The notes under the pieces were generated by a model. The model worked only from the letters and a program-made list of their open reading frames with translations, was not told the origin of the DNA and ran no database searches. 57,740 nt of DNA, taken from the NCBI GenBank assembly GCA_964626565.1, contig CAZVFX010000032.1:1-57740 (forward strand), given 5' to 3'. The translations under genes and the position numbers were made by a program. The stretch comes from CAZVFX01 sp964626565 (GTDB taxonomy: Bacteria; Myxococcota_A; UBA9042; CAIXZC01). The first letter of the stretch is position 1, and each line of letters begins with the position of its first letter. This document shows, one piece after another, positions 8,106 through 16,597 of this stretch.

Positions 8106-9809
8106 TCACGACGATTCGTCCAGAATCGTCAAGCCACCATCGGTGGCGAGGTAGATCTTGCCGTTGTGCTTCAGCACATCGTGGACTTCGTCGCCGGAGA
8201 GGCCTTCGGCTGTGGTGAGGGAAACGGGTCCGGTTTCAGTGAGGATGGTGACGCCGCTCAAAGTGCCCACCCAGATGCGGTTGTCGATTTCCGAGACGGT
8301 GAGCGTGTAGTCGTCAACCAGGCCGTCTGCGACGGTAAGAGAGCGCCACTCGCCGTTGAAGTAGCGGCTGATGCCACGGGTGCAGGTAGCCACCCACAAA
8401 GCGCCGGCGCGGTCGAATTCTACGTCCATCACCCAGTTGTCCGCAGGCCCGTGCTGGTCGTCGACCGTGGTGAATTTTTTACCACCGTTGCGCCAGTGCA
8501 GGCCCATATCTCCCGTTCCTACCACGATGAAGTTGTCCCGGGCCGCGATGCGCGTCACCCGGTCCGACTTGATCCCGCTGTGTTTGTAGAAGTGCTTCCA
8601 ACGGGTGGAGCCCAGCCGATGCACCGCACCGGTGTCAGCGACCCAGGCCCGCCCTGTTACCTGGTCCACCGCCACGCCGGTCACCGAGGTGTGCCAGGGG
8701 CATGGGTTCTTGTTGTTGTCGAAACACTGCTCCACCGTATGCTGAGTGAAATTGCCCTTCTTGTCGATTACGACGACGCCCTTCAGCGTGGCAACGTACA
8801 GTCGCCTCCTCGACGCAGTCATGTGATTCACCATGTCGGAGGGCAGGAATGCGGCCCCCTGGAAATGGGTCCAACCCGTCTTGTCCAACCGGCACAAGCC
8901 GTTGTCGAAACTCCCTACCCATAGCTTCCCCCGGAACACCGCCATAGCGCTAAGCCGCGGCCCGCAGGGGCAGCCGCCCAGCGCCAACGATTCCCAGGCC
9001 GAGTCGGCCGCGACAAACACCCCTTCGTCGGTGCCGACGTGCTGCCGGCCGTTCCACACGGCCGACGATGTCACTCGTACCCACTCCAAGCCCTTCGCCA
9101 CCACCGGCCGCGCCTGGTCGCCCAGCAGCATCGCATCGTCCAGTTCCGGGTCGGGCTGGAACTTCCCGCTGATCAACCGGTAGCCCCCTTCCGGGGTCAG
9201 CGCGACCAGTTCGTGGCCGTCGTAGGCCAGCGAGGTGACCGGCGCATTCAAACGCACGTGCTCCCCGCCGGGAGACACGTAGACCCTTCCGTCCACGCCG
9301 CCCACTGCAAAGCGTCCGTCGGGGCCAGCCGCCGCGGACAACGGCGCCACCTCGGTGGCTACTTGCGACAACGGCGCCATGCGCTCCCGTGCATCAACCA
9401 CCTTCACCATCCCGTCCCCCTCAACAGCAAAGAGGGATTCGGCAGAGGCTAGCCGCAAAAACCGGCCACGGGCCACCGTAACAAAACGGTTTTCGCCCGG
9501 AGCGTACGCGGCCAGGCCACCTTCCGTGGCTACCCACAAGACACCCATGTATGCTTCACAGTCGTAAACCCGGTTGCCGGGCAGGCCCCGGGAAGAATCG
9601 TATTTTTCACCCGCCCCTTCGATGCCGACCCGTTTCACACCGGAGCCGAAGGTTCCAACCCATAACTCGTTGCCGATCGTCGCGAGGCAAGAGACGTCCC
9701 GGGCGCTTCCCTGTGTATCCACCACCCGGTAGGCGACCGGGGAAGGGAAGGAAGCGCCCAGGACGAGGAGGGCGAGGGAGGGGATGAGAGACGATATGAG
9801 GGAAAGCAT
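8106..9809 (-). CDS. Secreted beta-propeller protein (two-component-regulator-propeller type)
   Basis: The protein has 567 residues. An N-terminal signal peptide (cleavage probably near FPSPVA) is followed by repeated blades with the reg_prop signature, such as ELWVGTFGSGV, LWVATEGGLAAY, LWVGSFDNGLC, LWVATCTRGI and IWVGTLSGV. Such repeats usually form 7-bladed sensor propellers attached to histidine kinases, but here there is no kinase or membrane domain after them. It is therefore a free exported propeller. The ATG at 9809 is preceded by AAGGAGG. It is isolated, with convergent or divergent neighbours. Ligand unknown. Confidence 0.82.
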   Translation of the reverse strand: MLSLISSLIPSLALLVLGASFPSPVAYRVVDTQGSARDVSCLATIGNELWVGTFGSGVKRVGIEGAGEKYDSSRGLPGNRVYDCEAYMGVLWVATEGGLAAYAPGENRFVTVARGRFLRLASAESLFAVEGDGMVKVVDARERMAPLSQVATEVAPLSAAAGPDGRFAVGGVDGRVYVSPGGEHVRLNAPVTSLAYDGHELVALTPEGGYRLISGKFQPDPELDDAMLLGDQARPVVAKGLEWVRVTSSAVWNGRQHVGTDEGVFVAADSAWESLALGGCPCGPRLSAMAVFRGKLWVGSFDNGLCRLDKTGWTHFQGAAFLPSDMVNHMTASRRRLYVATLKGVVVIDKKGNFTQHTVEQCFDNNKNPCPWHTSVTGVAVDQVTGRAWVADTGAVHRLGSTRWKHFYKHSGIKSDRVTRIAARDNFIVVGTGDMGLHWRNGGKKFTTVDDQHGPADNWVMDVEFDRAGALWVATCTRGISRYFNGEWRSLTVADGLVDDYTLTVSEIDNRIWVGTLSGVTILTETGPVSLTTAEGLSGDEVHDVLKHNGKIYLATDGGLTILDESS

Positions 9810-9999
9810 TGGTTAACCTCCTTGCGCACTCGGTTGACATATAGAGCAACCTTCGTGCCAACTGTCGCCCTCGACGAGAAACTGCTTTGGCGGTCTGCTT
9901 GCTGTCTATTTTTGATAGATTGTCGCTTCAGATTGTAGTGGTCGTCCGGATGGACTTAGGTGAAGCCAGGCGCTATCGTATGTGGAAGGAGGTGGTAGG

Positions 10000-12735
10000 A
10001 TGTCAACGACTCTCCGGATGATTGGTAGCATGGTATGCGCGTTGATGGTGGCGTGTTCGTCGGGCAACGGGGGCAACGGGGGCGGCAAGCCGGACCTTGT
10101 GGACCTGTCAACTCCGGAACTGATTGCTGATGTCGTTGTTGAAACGGCTGAGCCGGATGAGGTGGTGGAAGTGGTGGCACCGCCGGAGCCCATTTTGTCG
10201 GCCCGGCTGGTGGAGACCTCCGAAGACCTCATCGGCGGTGAGAACGCGTACGGAATGGTGGGAAGAGCGTACATTCTGGAGAATGAACGTGTCCGTTTTC
10301 TCATCCAGGACAAGGGCGTGTCTGCGCATTTGAGCATGAAGGGCGGCAACATCATCGACGCGGACATCGCCCGCCCGGGTGAGGAGGGCAACGACCAATT
10401 TCGGGAGATGTTCACCGTGGTGGGCCTGAGGGCTTCGAGTGTGGATTCCGTCGAGGTCTTCAAGGATGGAGCGGATGGCAAGCAGGCCATTTTGAAGGTG
10501 GAAGGAACCGACTCTGAAACCGGACTGGTTGGTGTTCTCGATTCCATCACCCTTCCTTTGAACGCGTCAATGACCACCTACTACATTCTGGATGCGGACG
10601 CTTCCTATCTTAGAATCCGCACCGACGTCACAAACAACGGCGACAAGGACCTGAAGGGGTTGATGGTCGGGGATTTTCTCACCTTTGGCGGCGGGCAGAC
10701 GCTGTTTACTCCCGAGGGCGGATTTGGCGGCGTTGAGACCGATGTCTCCGCGCTTATCAGTGTGGGCGGCGGGACCTCCTACGGCTACACCATCGCCTCG
10801 GGTACCATCGGCGTGCCGCTGGTGGACGCGAACGGAACCATGTCGTTTCTCGACTTGGCTTTCTCCGTCAAGGCGGGGGGAGGTGAAAACCATTTCGAAC
10901 GTTACTTCATCGTGGGCAAGGGGGATGTGGCCTCGGTGCTGAACGTGGTGCACGAACTCAGGGGCGTGGAAACCATGCACCTGGGCGGGTTTGCCTGGTA
11001 TGACAACGACAAGCCCATTGAGGGGGTAAAAGTCACTTTGTTTGCGGAAGGGGAAGGGGTGCCGGGTGGGGGAAGGGCGCTCACCCAGGCGGTGACAGAT
11101 TCGGAGGGTGTAGTCGATTTTTACTATCCCGGCGGTGTCTACGACGTCGTCTTTTCGTCCCCCGGAAGACCGACCCATGTTTCCGAGTCGTTTGCGCTGG
11201 ACAAGATCTACGAGATTCTGGGTGTCGTGATGGACGGGGAAGGCAAGGTGCAACTCGATATTTTTGAGGTCGACAAAGACGGTTCGAATTTGGGCGCCAT
11301 ACCGGGGAAAGTCTCTTTCTACTGCGAGGATGCAGAGCCTGTTTGGAAGGAGTTGGGAGAATACGAGCGGCACGGCCTGTGCCGGGTGCTGCATTCGGCC
11401 ACGGGTGCGGAGGTGATGGCGGTGAAGCCGGGGGTGTACAAAGCGGTGGTCTCCCGGGGCATAGAGTACGAGAGGGTGGAGGTGAGCGGTTTCGAGGTGA
11501 AGGAAGGGGAGACCGTGGTTCTCTCGGCCGGCCTTCTTCGCAGCGTGGACACCACTGGCTGGATGTCCGGGGATTTTCACCAGCACACCATCGGCAGCAT
11601 CGATGCGGGGCCCACGTTCGTCGAGAAAGTGGTGGAAAACCTCACTGAGGGGGTAGAAATCGCGGCGACCACGGACCACGACAACATCACGTCGTACGGC
11701 CCGGCCATTGTTGAGTTGGGGGTCGGGGACCTTATCACGTCCGTGGTCGGTGACGAGGTTTCGGTGAACACGATTGGTCACTTCAACATCCTCGGGCCGG
11801 AACACGATCTCGACGTTGCCTACGACCCTCACCACCACTACGACTACATCGGGGCCAAGCTGTTCTCGGGCAAGACGGTGCCGGAGGTGTTTGCGGACAT
11901 CCGCGCCATCCCGGGGGTGAAGGTGATCCAGATCAACCACGGGCGCTCCAGCAGCGGCTATCTTCGCTGGGCGCGGTTCGACCCGGTGAGCGGCGAGGCG
12001 TTGTCCGAGGAAGAGCCTATGGCGTGGGATTTCGACTCCATGGAGGTGAAGGACTCCATGGGTTCGCCCGCGCAATTCGAGGAAGCGGCCGACGCGGGAA
12101 TCCAGGAGATGGCGCTTGCCGACCCGGGGGAGATCCCCTTGATGCGGGATTGGTTCGGCCTGCTCGCCCACGGGCACCCGGTGTGCGGTATGGGCAACTC
12201 GGATGCCCACAAGCGCAATGATGGAGTGGGCTATTCTCGCAACTTCCTGGACGTCGGAACCGACGATCCTGCCGATGTGTCAACCGACGAGGTGCTGGAG
12301 GCGATTCTCGCACAACGAAATGTTGTCTCCAACGGCCCGTTCATCAGGGTAACCGCTAACGGCGCGCACAAGATGGGGCACCTCGACCCGGTGAAGTCCA
12401 CCGACGGTTCCGTGGTTCTTCATGTGACTGTGTCGGCCCCCAGTTGGATGACGGTGAATACGCTTGAGATCTATGCCAGCGGCCGGCCGCTGCCCCTCTC
12501 TTTCGACGGCGAGACCATTATGCAGGAAGAACCGGACCAGAACTTCTCCGGCACCGTGGCCCTCCTCAATCCCGAGGAGGGTCAGACACTCCGCCTGGAC
12601 GCGGACGTGGTCCTCTCTCCTGAAGGCGATAGCTGGTACGTGTTCCTGGTGCGGGGCTCCGGCTCGCTGGCGCCCGTGGGAGAAGGATATCCTTTTGCAT
12701 ATACCAATCCTATCTATGTAGAAAGCTCTCCATAA
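10000..12735 (+). CDS. Lipoprotein with CehA/McbA-type PHP metallohydrolase domain
   Basis: The protein has 911 residues. The lipobox ends MVAC with Ser at +2, followed by a Gly/Asn linker and an acidic stretch. The N-terminal half (about 60-500) is beta-rich and resembles carbohydrate-binding or Ig-like modules. From about 518 the metal-binding PHP motifs appear in order: GDFHQHT, ATTDHDN, INHGR (about 645) and GNSDAH (about 730). These place it in the CehA/McbA family, whose characterised members cleave carbamate, phosphoester or amide bonds. A perfect AAGGAGGT (9986-9993) sits 6 nt before the ATG at 10000, which decides this start over an upstream GTG. The substrate cannot be read from sequence. 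Outer-membrane location is inferred. Confidence 0.88.
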   Translation: MSTTLRMIGSMVCALMVACSSGNGGNGGGKPDLVDLSTPELIADVVVETAEPDEVVEVVAPPEPILSARLVETSEDLIGGENAYGMVGRAYILENERVRFLIQDKGVSAHLSMKGGNIIDADIARPGEEGNDQFREMFTVVGLRASSVDSVEVFKDGADGKQAILKVEGTDSETGLVGVLDSITLPLNASMTTYYILDADASYLRIRTDVTNNGDKDLKGLMVGDFLTFGGGQTLFTPEGGFGGVETDVSALISVGGGTSYGYTIASGTIGVPLVDANGTMSFLDLAFSVKAGGGENHFERYFIVGKGDVASVLNVVHELRGVETMHLGGFAWYDNDKPIEGVKVTLFAEGEGVPGGGRALTQAVTDSEGVVDFYYPGGVYDVVFSSPGRPTHVSESFALDKIYEILGVVMDGEGKVQLDIFEVDKDGSNLGAIPGKVSFYCEDAEPVWKELGEYERHGLCRVLHSATGAEVMAVKPGVYKAVVSRGIEYERVEVSGFEVKEGETVVLSAGLLRSVDTTGWMSGDFHQHTIGSIDAGPTFVEKVVENLTEGVEIAATTDHDNITSYGPAIVELGVGDLITSVVGDEVSVNTIGHFNILGPEHDLDVAYDPHHHYDYIGAKLFSGKTVPEVFADIRAIPGVKVIQINHGRSSSGYLRWARFDPVSGEALSEEEPMAWDFDSMEVKDSMGSPAQFEEAADAGIQEMALADPGEIPLMRDWFGLLAHGHPVCGMGNSDAHKRNDGVGYSRNFLDVGTDDPADVSTDEVLEAILAQRNVVSNGPFIRVTANGAHKMGHLDPVKSTDGSVVLHVTVSAPSWMTVNTLEIYASGRPLPLSFDGETIMQEEPDQNFSGTVALLNPEEGQTLRLDADVVLSPEGDSWYVFLVRGSGSLAPVGEGYPFAYTNPIYVESSP

Positions 12736-12806
12736 AAAAAAGAGAACCCCCGGAGAACCTCGTCGTAAGCCTGTCCAGTTGATAACGGCAATGGATGGAG
12801 GAAACG

Positions 12807-14510
12807 ATGAGAACTTCACTGAAATTGATGGTGGTTGCGATGCTGGCGGTGGGGCTGACGCTGTTTGCGTGCACACCTACCCAGCCTAATGCAGAACCTG
12901 CAAAAGCTGAGGCGGCCGAGAAGCTGGCTTGGCAGAGTGCGAAACAGGAACCGGTGACTACGCCGCCGGAGTCGGTGGAGAGACCGGAACTGGCGGAAAA
13001 ACCGGAACTGGCGGAAAAACCGGAACCGGCGGAAAAACCGGAACCGGCTGAGAAACCGGCAGTCGAAAATCCGGCGACGGAAACGGCGGTAGAGAAACCG
13101 GAACCGGCGGAAAAACCGGCAGTCGAAAATCCGGCGACGGCGACGGCGACGGCGACGGAAACGGCGGTAGAGAAACCGGAACCGGCTGAGAAACCTGTGG
13201 AAAAGCCGGTGAAGAAGAATCCGGCTGAGAACACCGTCAAGAAGATGGTGGGGCCGGTGAAGATCGAGGTTATTCCGCAGTACGGGATTGTTGCTGCGGG
13301 TCAGGAGAACGAGCTCAATGTGCTGGTGAAACTCACGGGTGCGGACAGCAAGGGCGCTGAGCGTCCGCCCTTGGACCTGGTAATAGTGATCGATCGTTCG
13401 GGCAGCATGCGTGGGGACAAGATCTCCCACGTGAAGCAGGCCGCCATGGACCTGGTGTCCAAGCTGAACGACAAGGACCGCGTCTCTCTGATAACGTACG
13501 CCAGCTACGTCACCACCCACGAAGAGCGGCGCATGATGGATGAGGCGGGCAAGAGCGCGCTGAAAGAGTCGATAATCGACATTTCCGCCAGCGGCAGCAC
13601 CGCGCTGGGGCCGGCAATGTTCAAGGCTCTGGAGATCCTTGAGGGCGCTGAGCGGGGCGAAACCGAAATCGCCCACGTGTTGCTTTTCTCCGACGGCATC
13701 GCCAACCGGGGCGAAACCAGGCCCCAGGTGTTGGGCGCCCGGGCGTCGGGAGGATTCAAGAAGGGTGTCAGCGTCTCCACTCTGGGTGTCGGCCTTGACT
13801 ACAATGAAGACCTGATGACCCAGCTTGCCGATCAGGGCGGCGGCCGCTACCACTTCATCAAGAACGCGACTGCGATTACCGGCGTGCTCAACGATGAGTT
13901 TGCCGGTCTCTCCGCCACGGTTGCCTCGGGCATCGTGTTGGACTTCAGTGCTGGTGACGGTGTCGAGTTGACCAAGGTGTTTGGATACCCTGTTGAGCCC
14001 GCCGATGGCGCGGCCCGCATCAAGGTTGGGGCGTTGTCCGCGGGGCAGACCCGTGAGATCGTGTTGAAGGTCAAGCTGGCCGAGAACACGGGCAAAGAAG
14101 CCGAGGTCGGGGATTTCTCCCTGGGCTTCAGGAATGTCAGCGCCGAGGGTGAGAAGGTGGTGGAGGAATTCATCGTAGTAGCCGGTGTCAGCGACAATCC
14201 CGATGACGTGAAGAAGACTGAACGTACCGAGGTGACCATACGTATGTCGGAAGTCGACAGCGCCCAGCAGATGGAAGAGGCGGCCGAGGCGGTGAGCCGG
14301 GGCGACTTCGACACTGCCAAGGCGGGCCTTAGAGGCAGCATCAAGCGTCTCCGCAAGCAGGCCGCAGCCACCCCCAGCGCCAAGCTTGACGACCAGATCA
14401 TGCTCATGGAAGAGGCGGTCTCCGGCGCCGGCGCTGCGGCCGAGAGTGAATCCGACCGCAAAGAGTTCATCAAGAAGTCCAAAGCCGAATCCTATCGGAC
14501 GTTGAAGTAA
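12807..14510 (+). CDS. VWA-domain lipoprotein with EKPEPA repeat stalk
   Basis: The protein has 567 residues. The lipobox is LFAC with Thr at +2. Residues about 55-145 form a Pro/Glu/Lys/Ala stalk of near-identical AEKPEP units, likely spanning the periplasm or cell wall. The VWA domain follows with an intact MIDAS: DRSGSM at about 195-200, plus GSTALG and FSDGIANRGET. A further beta-rich region and a helical C-terminus complete it. The layout matches surface proteins of the TerF/YfbK type that bind partners through a divalent metal. The ATG at 12807 follows GGAGG. It is the first of two plus-strand lipoprotein genes 52 nt apart. Confidence 0.9.
   Translation: MRTSLKLMVVAMLAVGLTLFACTPTQPNAEPAKAEAAEKLAWQSAKQEPVTTPPESVERPELAEKPELAEKPEPAEKPEPAEKPAVENPATETAVEKPEPAEKPAVENPATATATATETAVEKPEPAEKPVEKPVKKNPAENTVKKMVGPVKIEVIPQYGIVAAGQENELNVLVKLTGADSKGAERPPLDLVIVIDRSGSMRGDKISHVKQAAMDLVSKLNDKDRVSLITYASYVTTHEERRMMDEAGKSALKESIIDISASGSTALGPAMFKALEILEGAERGETEIAHVLLFSDGIANRGETRPQVLGARASGGFKKGVSVSTLGVGLDYNEDLMTQLADQGGGRYHFIKNATAITGVLNDEFAGLSATVASGIVLDFSAGDGVELTKVFGYPVEPADGAARIKVGALSAGQTREIVLKVKLAENTGKEAEVGDFSLGFRNVSAEGEKVVEEFIVVAGVSDNPDDVKKTERTEVTIRMSEVDSAQQMEEAAEAVSRGDFDTAKAGLRGSIKRLRKQAAATPSAKLDDQIMLMEEAVSGAGAAAESESDRKEFIKKSKAESYRTLK
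12984..13200 (+). repeat. In-frame coding repeats: AEKPEP units, 60-bp duplication and a hexanucleotide array
   Basis: Short units encoding AEKPE(L/P) are followed by two copies of a segment at exact 60-bp spacing (the last 28 bp at 13053-13080 and 13113-13140 are identical). Directly after the second copy CGACGG is repeated four times (13135-13158). All units are multiples of 3, so copy-number change would alter stalk length without frameshift. Confidence 0.85.
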
Positions 14511-14530
14511 TCCCCAATTCATCCTATCAT
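14502..14530 (+). promoter_or_regulatory. Promoter of the C45-type hydrolase gene
   Basis: TTGAAG (14502-14507), a 17-nt spacer and TATCAT (14525-14530) span the stop codon of the preceding gene. The -10 matches 5 of 6 consensus bases. The following gene may therefore be transcribed on its own. Confidence 0.5.
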
Positions 14531-14532
14531 TA

Positions 14533-14555
14533 CTCCTGCCGGTTTCCGGCGGGAG
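14533..14555 (+). promoter_or_regulatory. Hairpin covering the ribosome-binding site
   Basis: CTCCTGCCGG (14533-14542) pairs with CCGGCGGGAG (14546-14555) across TTT with one G-T pair. The 3' arm includes part of the GGGAGGAG ribosome site for the ATG at 14563, so pairing would hide it. It could instead be the end of the upstream transcript, though no T-run follows. Confidence 0.5.
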
Positions 14556-14562
14556 GAGTCTT

Positions 14563-15930
14563 ATGCGATTCTGGTTCGTAGTACTGTCCGCGCTGATGAT
14601 TGTGTCCTGCGGTGGCGACAAGGGCAGTGCGGAAATCAAGGTGGATTCCGGCATCGCTGATCTGCCGGGCGACAGAACCCAAGCACAGGCCGACGAGAGT
14701 TCGCCCCGTGAAACCGCGGAAGTCATAGCGTGGCAGACTTTCTACGAACCCGGGCTGGAGAAGCGGGACGGAATCTGGATCTTGAAGCTCAAGGGGACTC
14801 CATATGAGATGGGGGTGCAGCACGCGACCTTCATGTACGATCAGATATTGGAAGCTGTGGAGTATTTCGAGAACTCTGAAATGAAGTTGCTGGAGCCTAT
14901 TGCCCAGGCGAGCGGCTTTCTTGATGAGGCCCTGGTCCAAAGCTACCCCGAAGTGATTGAGGAGTGTCAGGGGGTGGCCGACGTCATGTCCGATGTAGGT
15001 TGGACTCTGGAGCGGTGTCTCCTGTTCGCGTATGCGGACATTATTCTGGACTATTTTCAGGCCGGGCTCCTCTCCTGTACCCAGTTTGCGGTAACCGATG
15101 ACGCCACACCGGACGGTGAGTTTATGCACGCTCGGAACATGGACTGGGACCACATCCAGTTTGTCATTGACCACCCCACCGTCATCGTGCGCCATCCCGA
15201 CGGCGGCATTCCCCATGTGTACATCGGTTATCCCACCTGTGTCGCGCCCACCAGCGGTTTCAATGCGGCCGGGGTCTCCATCTGCTCCAACGAAGCTCAC
15301 TCGGAGAACGATCTTGACCGTGAGGGTCGGCCGCACATCCAGATGTTGTACAAGATGCTGGGCGAATCGTCGTCACTCGACGACGCTCTGGAATTCTTGC
15401 AGGGTGAGAACCACATGAGCGCCGAAATCTTCTTCATCGCTGACGGGGATAACAACCGCGCCGCCGGCATCGAGATGTCAGCGACCCACCTGGCATGGCG
15501 GGAAATGAACGACGACCACCTCGTCTGGATCACCAACCACTTCCTCGAACCGGAGATGGTGCCCTTCCACATCGAATACCCGCCCGAGGCTTCGTCCAAG
15601 ACCCGCCTGACGAGGGTGCAGGAGTTGCTGCCTCCGGGCGGAAAGGACTCCTTGTACGGCACACTCGATGTATCCGGTGCGCTGAAAGTGTTGCGGGATC
15701 GTTACAACCCGTTGTTTGACGAAACGGTGCCGGAAGATCAGTTCGACGATGGCGGCACCATCGCGAACAACGGCTGCATCCACTCCATGATTTTTCTGAA
15801 CCGGAAGCGAGTGTTCTACTTCGCGGCGGGCGAGCCGCCGGTGCCGTCACGGAAGTACGTCGGTTTCAGCCTGGACGAGCTATTCGGCGTCCCGGGTGCC
15901 GGCCCGCCTGACCCGCCATACCTGGACTAG
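14563..15930 (+). CDS. Lipoprotein Ntn-hydrolase of the peptidase C45 / acyltransferase type
   Basis: The protein has 455 residues. The lipobox is IVSC with Gly at +2. The catalytic core shows C172 in LLSCTQFAVTDD, the expected N-terminal nucleophile after self-cleavage, and the ARNMDWD block that typifies C45 and related choloylglycine-type amidases. The block GFNAAGVSICSN follows. Members hydrolyse linear amide bonds (acyl-coenzyme A:6-aminopenicillanate acyltransferase, phospholipase B-like and acid-ceramidase-like enzymes). A surface amidase is the best guess; the substrate is unknown. GGGAGGAG before the ATG decides the start. Confidence 0.85.
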   Translation: MRFWFVVLSALMIVSCGGDKGSAEIKVDSGIADLPGDRTQAQADESSPRETAEVIAWQTFYEPGLEKRDGIWILKLKGTPYEMGVQHATFMYDQILEAVEYFENSEMKLLEPIAQASGFLDEALVQSYPEVIEECQGVADVMSDVGWTLERCLLFAYADIILDYFQAGLLSCTQFAVTDDATPDGEFMHARNMDWDHIQFVIDHPTVIVRHPDGGIPHVYIGYPTCVAPTSGFNAAGVSICSNEAHSENDLDREGRPHIQMLYKMLGESSSLDDALEFLQGENHMSAEIFFIADGDNNRAAGIEMSATHLAWREMNDDHLVWITNHFLEPEMVPFHIEYPPEASSKTRLTRVQELLPPGGKDSLYGTLDVSGALKVLRDRYNPLFDETVPEDQFDDGGTIANNGCIHSMIFLNRKRVFYFAAGEPPVPSRKYVGFSLDELFGVPGAGPPDPPYLD

Positions 15931-16108
15931 AGAACCGACCAGGTAAACTCCCGTCGCCACTCTGCCCCCCCCCTTCACGCCGGCTCTCGGTTTCCCTCGA
16001 TGGCAGCGTTGCTTCTCTTCGCCGTATCTACAGATATGACTCATCGTCGCGTCATGCCGGTGCGCATGCTGGTCTCGACAGGCTCGGTCCGCTTACCTGT
16101 TCGGCTCT
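15931..16108. other. Convergent intergenic spacer with a C9 tract
   Basis: No gene is apparent in this 178-bp gap between convergent genes. It holds a run of nine C (15965-15973). I see no hairpin-plus-T-run terminator. Confidence 0.6.
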
Positions 16109-16597
16109 CTAGTCGGCAAAGGCCTTGCCAAAGGCTTTGAGGAGGCCATCAGCGTCTTCGCCTGCGACTTTGTCATGGGTCCCGGCCAGCAGGACCAACT
16201 TGCCGTTGACTTTGGTCCGGGCGTTGAACACGATCTTGAGTTCCGCCAACGCACCGGCCAGGTTGGCCGCACCAGCGCCTGCAGTTTCCGCGTCGGCGAA
16301 CTCGAACACAAACAGAAGAATCGAGTTGTCCCTGGCGGAAAACGGGTGAAAGTCCTTGGCCCCGGTTGCTTCCATGGTCTCGGGCTTGAGCACCAGTTTC
16401 ACGTAATCCAGTTTGTGGCCGGCCCGCTTCAACAGCGCCTCGGCGCGCTCGTGCCCCGCCAGGTCGTCAGGAATCTTCACCCTCGATTCTGCCTCGGCTT
16501 TTTCAGGTGTTGACTTCTCTTCCTCCTGCTTCGAGCACGCGGCTCCAACAGACGCGGCAAGAATCAAGACGGCGGCTGCAACCAGGTACGATTTCAT
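16109..16597 (-). CDS. Small lipoprotein of unknown function
   Basis: The protein has 162 residues. The lipobox is GAAC with Ser at +2, followed by a Glu/Lys-rich linker (KQEEEKSTPEKAEAES) and a compact alpha/beta domain. I recognise no family. It begins in the stop codon of the golvesin-domain gene (TGATG, 1-nt overlap at 16597), so the two are co-translated and may work together. The domain has two strands flanking NSILLFVFEFAD and a KLVLLAGTHDKVAGED segment. Confidence 0.8.
   Translation of the reverse strand: MKSYLVAAAVLILAASVGAACSKQEEEKSTPEKAEAESRVKIPDDLAGHERAEALLKRAGHKLDYVKLVLKPETMEATGAKDFHPFSARDNSILLFVFEFADAETAGAGAANLAGALAELKIVFNARTKVNGKLVLLAGTHDKVAGEDADGLLKAFGKAFAD

Noticed and set aside
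9904..9918. TCTAT-TTTTG-ATAGA dyad as an operator
   Set aside because: Only 5-bp arms, A+T-rich and without a convincing promoter beside it.
12984..13200. CRISPR-like array
   Set aside because: Repeats are in-frame coding units without spacers and encode a Pro-rich stalk.
12816..14726. Long minus-strand frame of 636 codons opposite the VWA lipoprotein
   Set aside because: Repeats of Arg/Phe mirror the EKPEPA repeat; it is a high-GC shadow.
15965..15973. C9 tract as a phase-variable switch
   Set aside because: It lies between convergent genes, not in a promoter or coding region.
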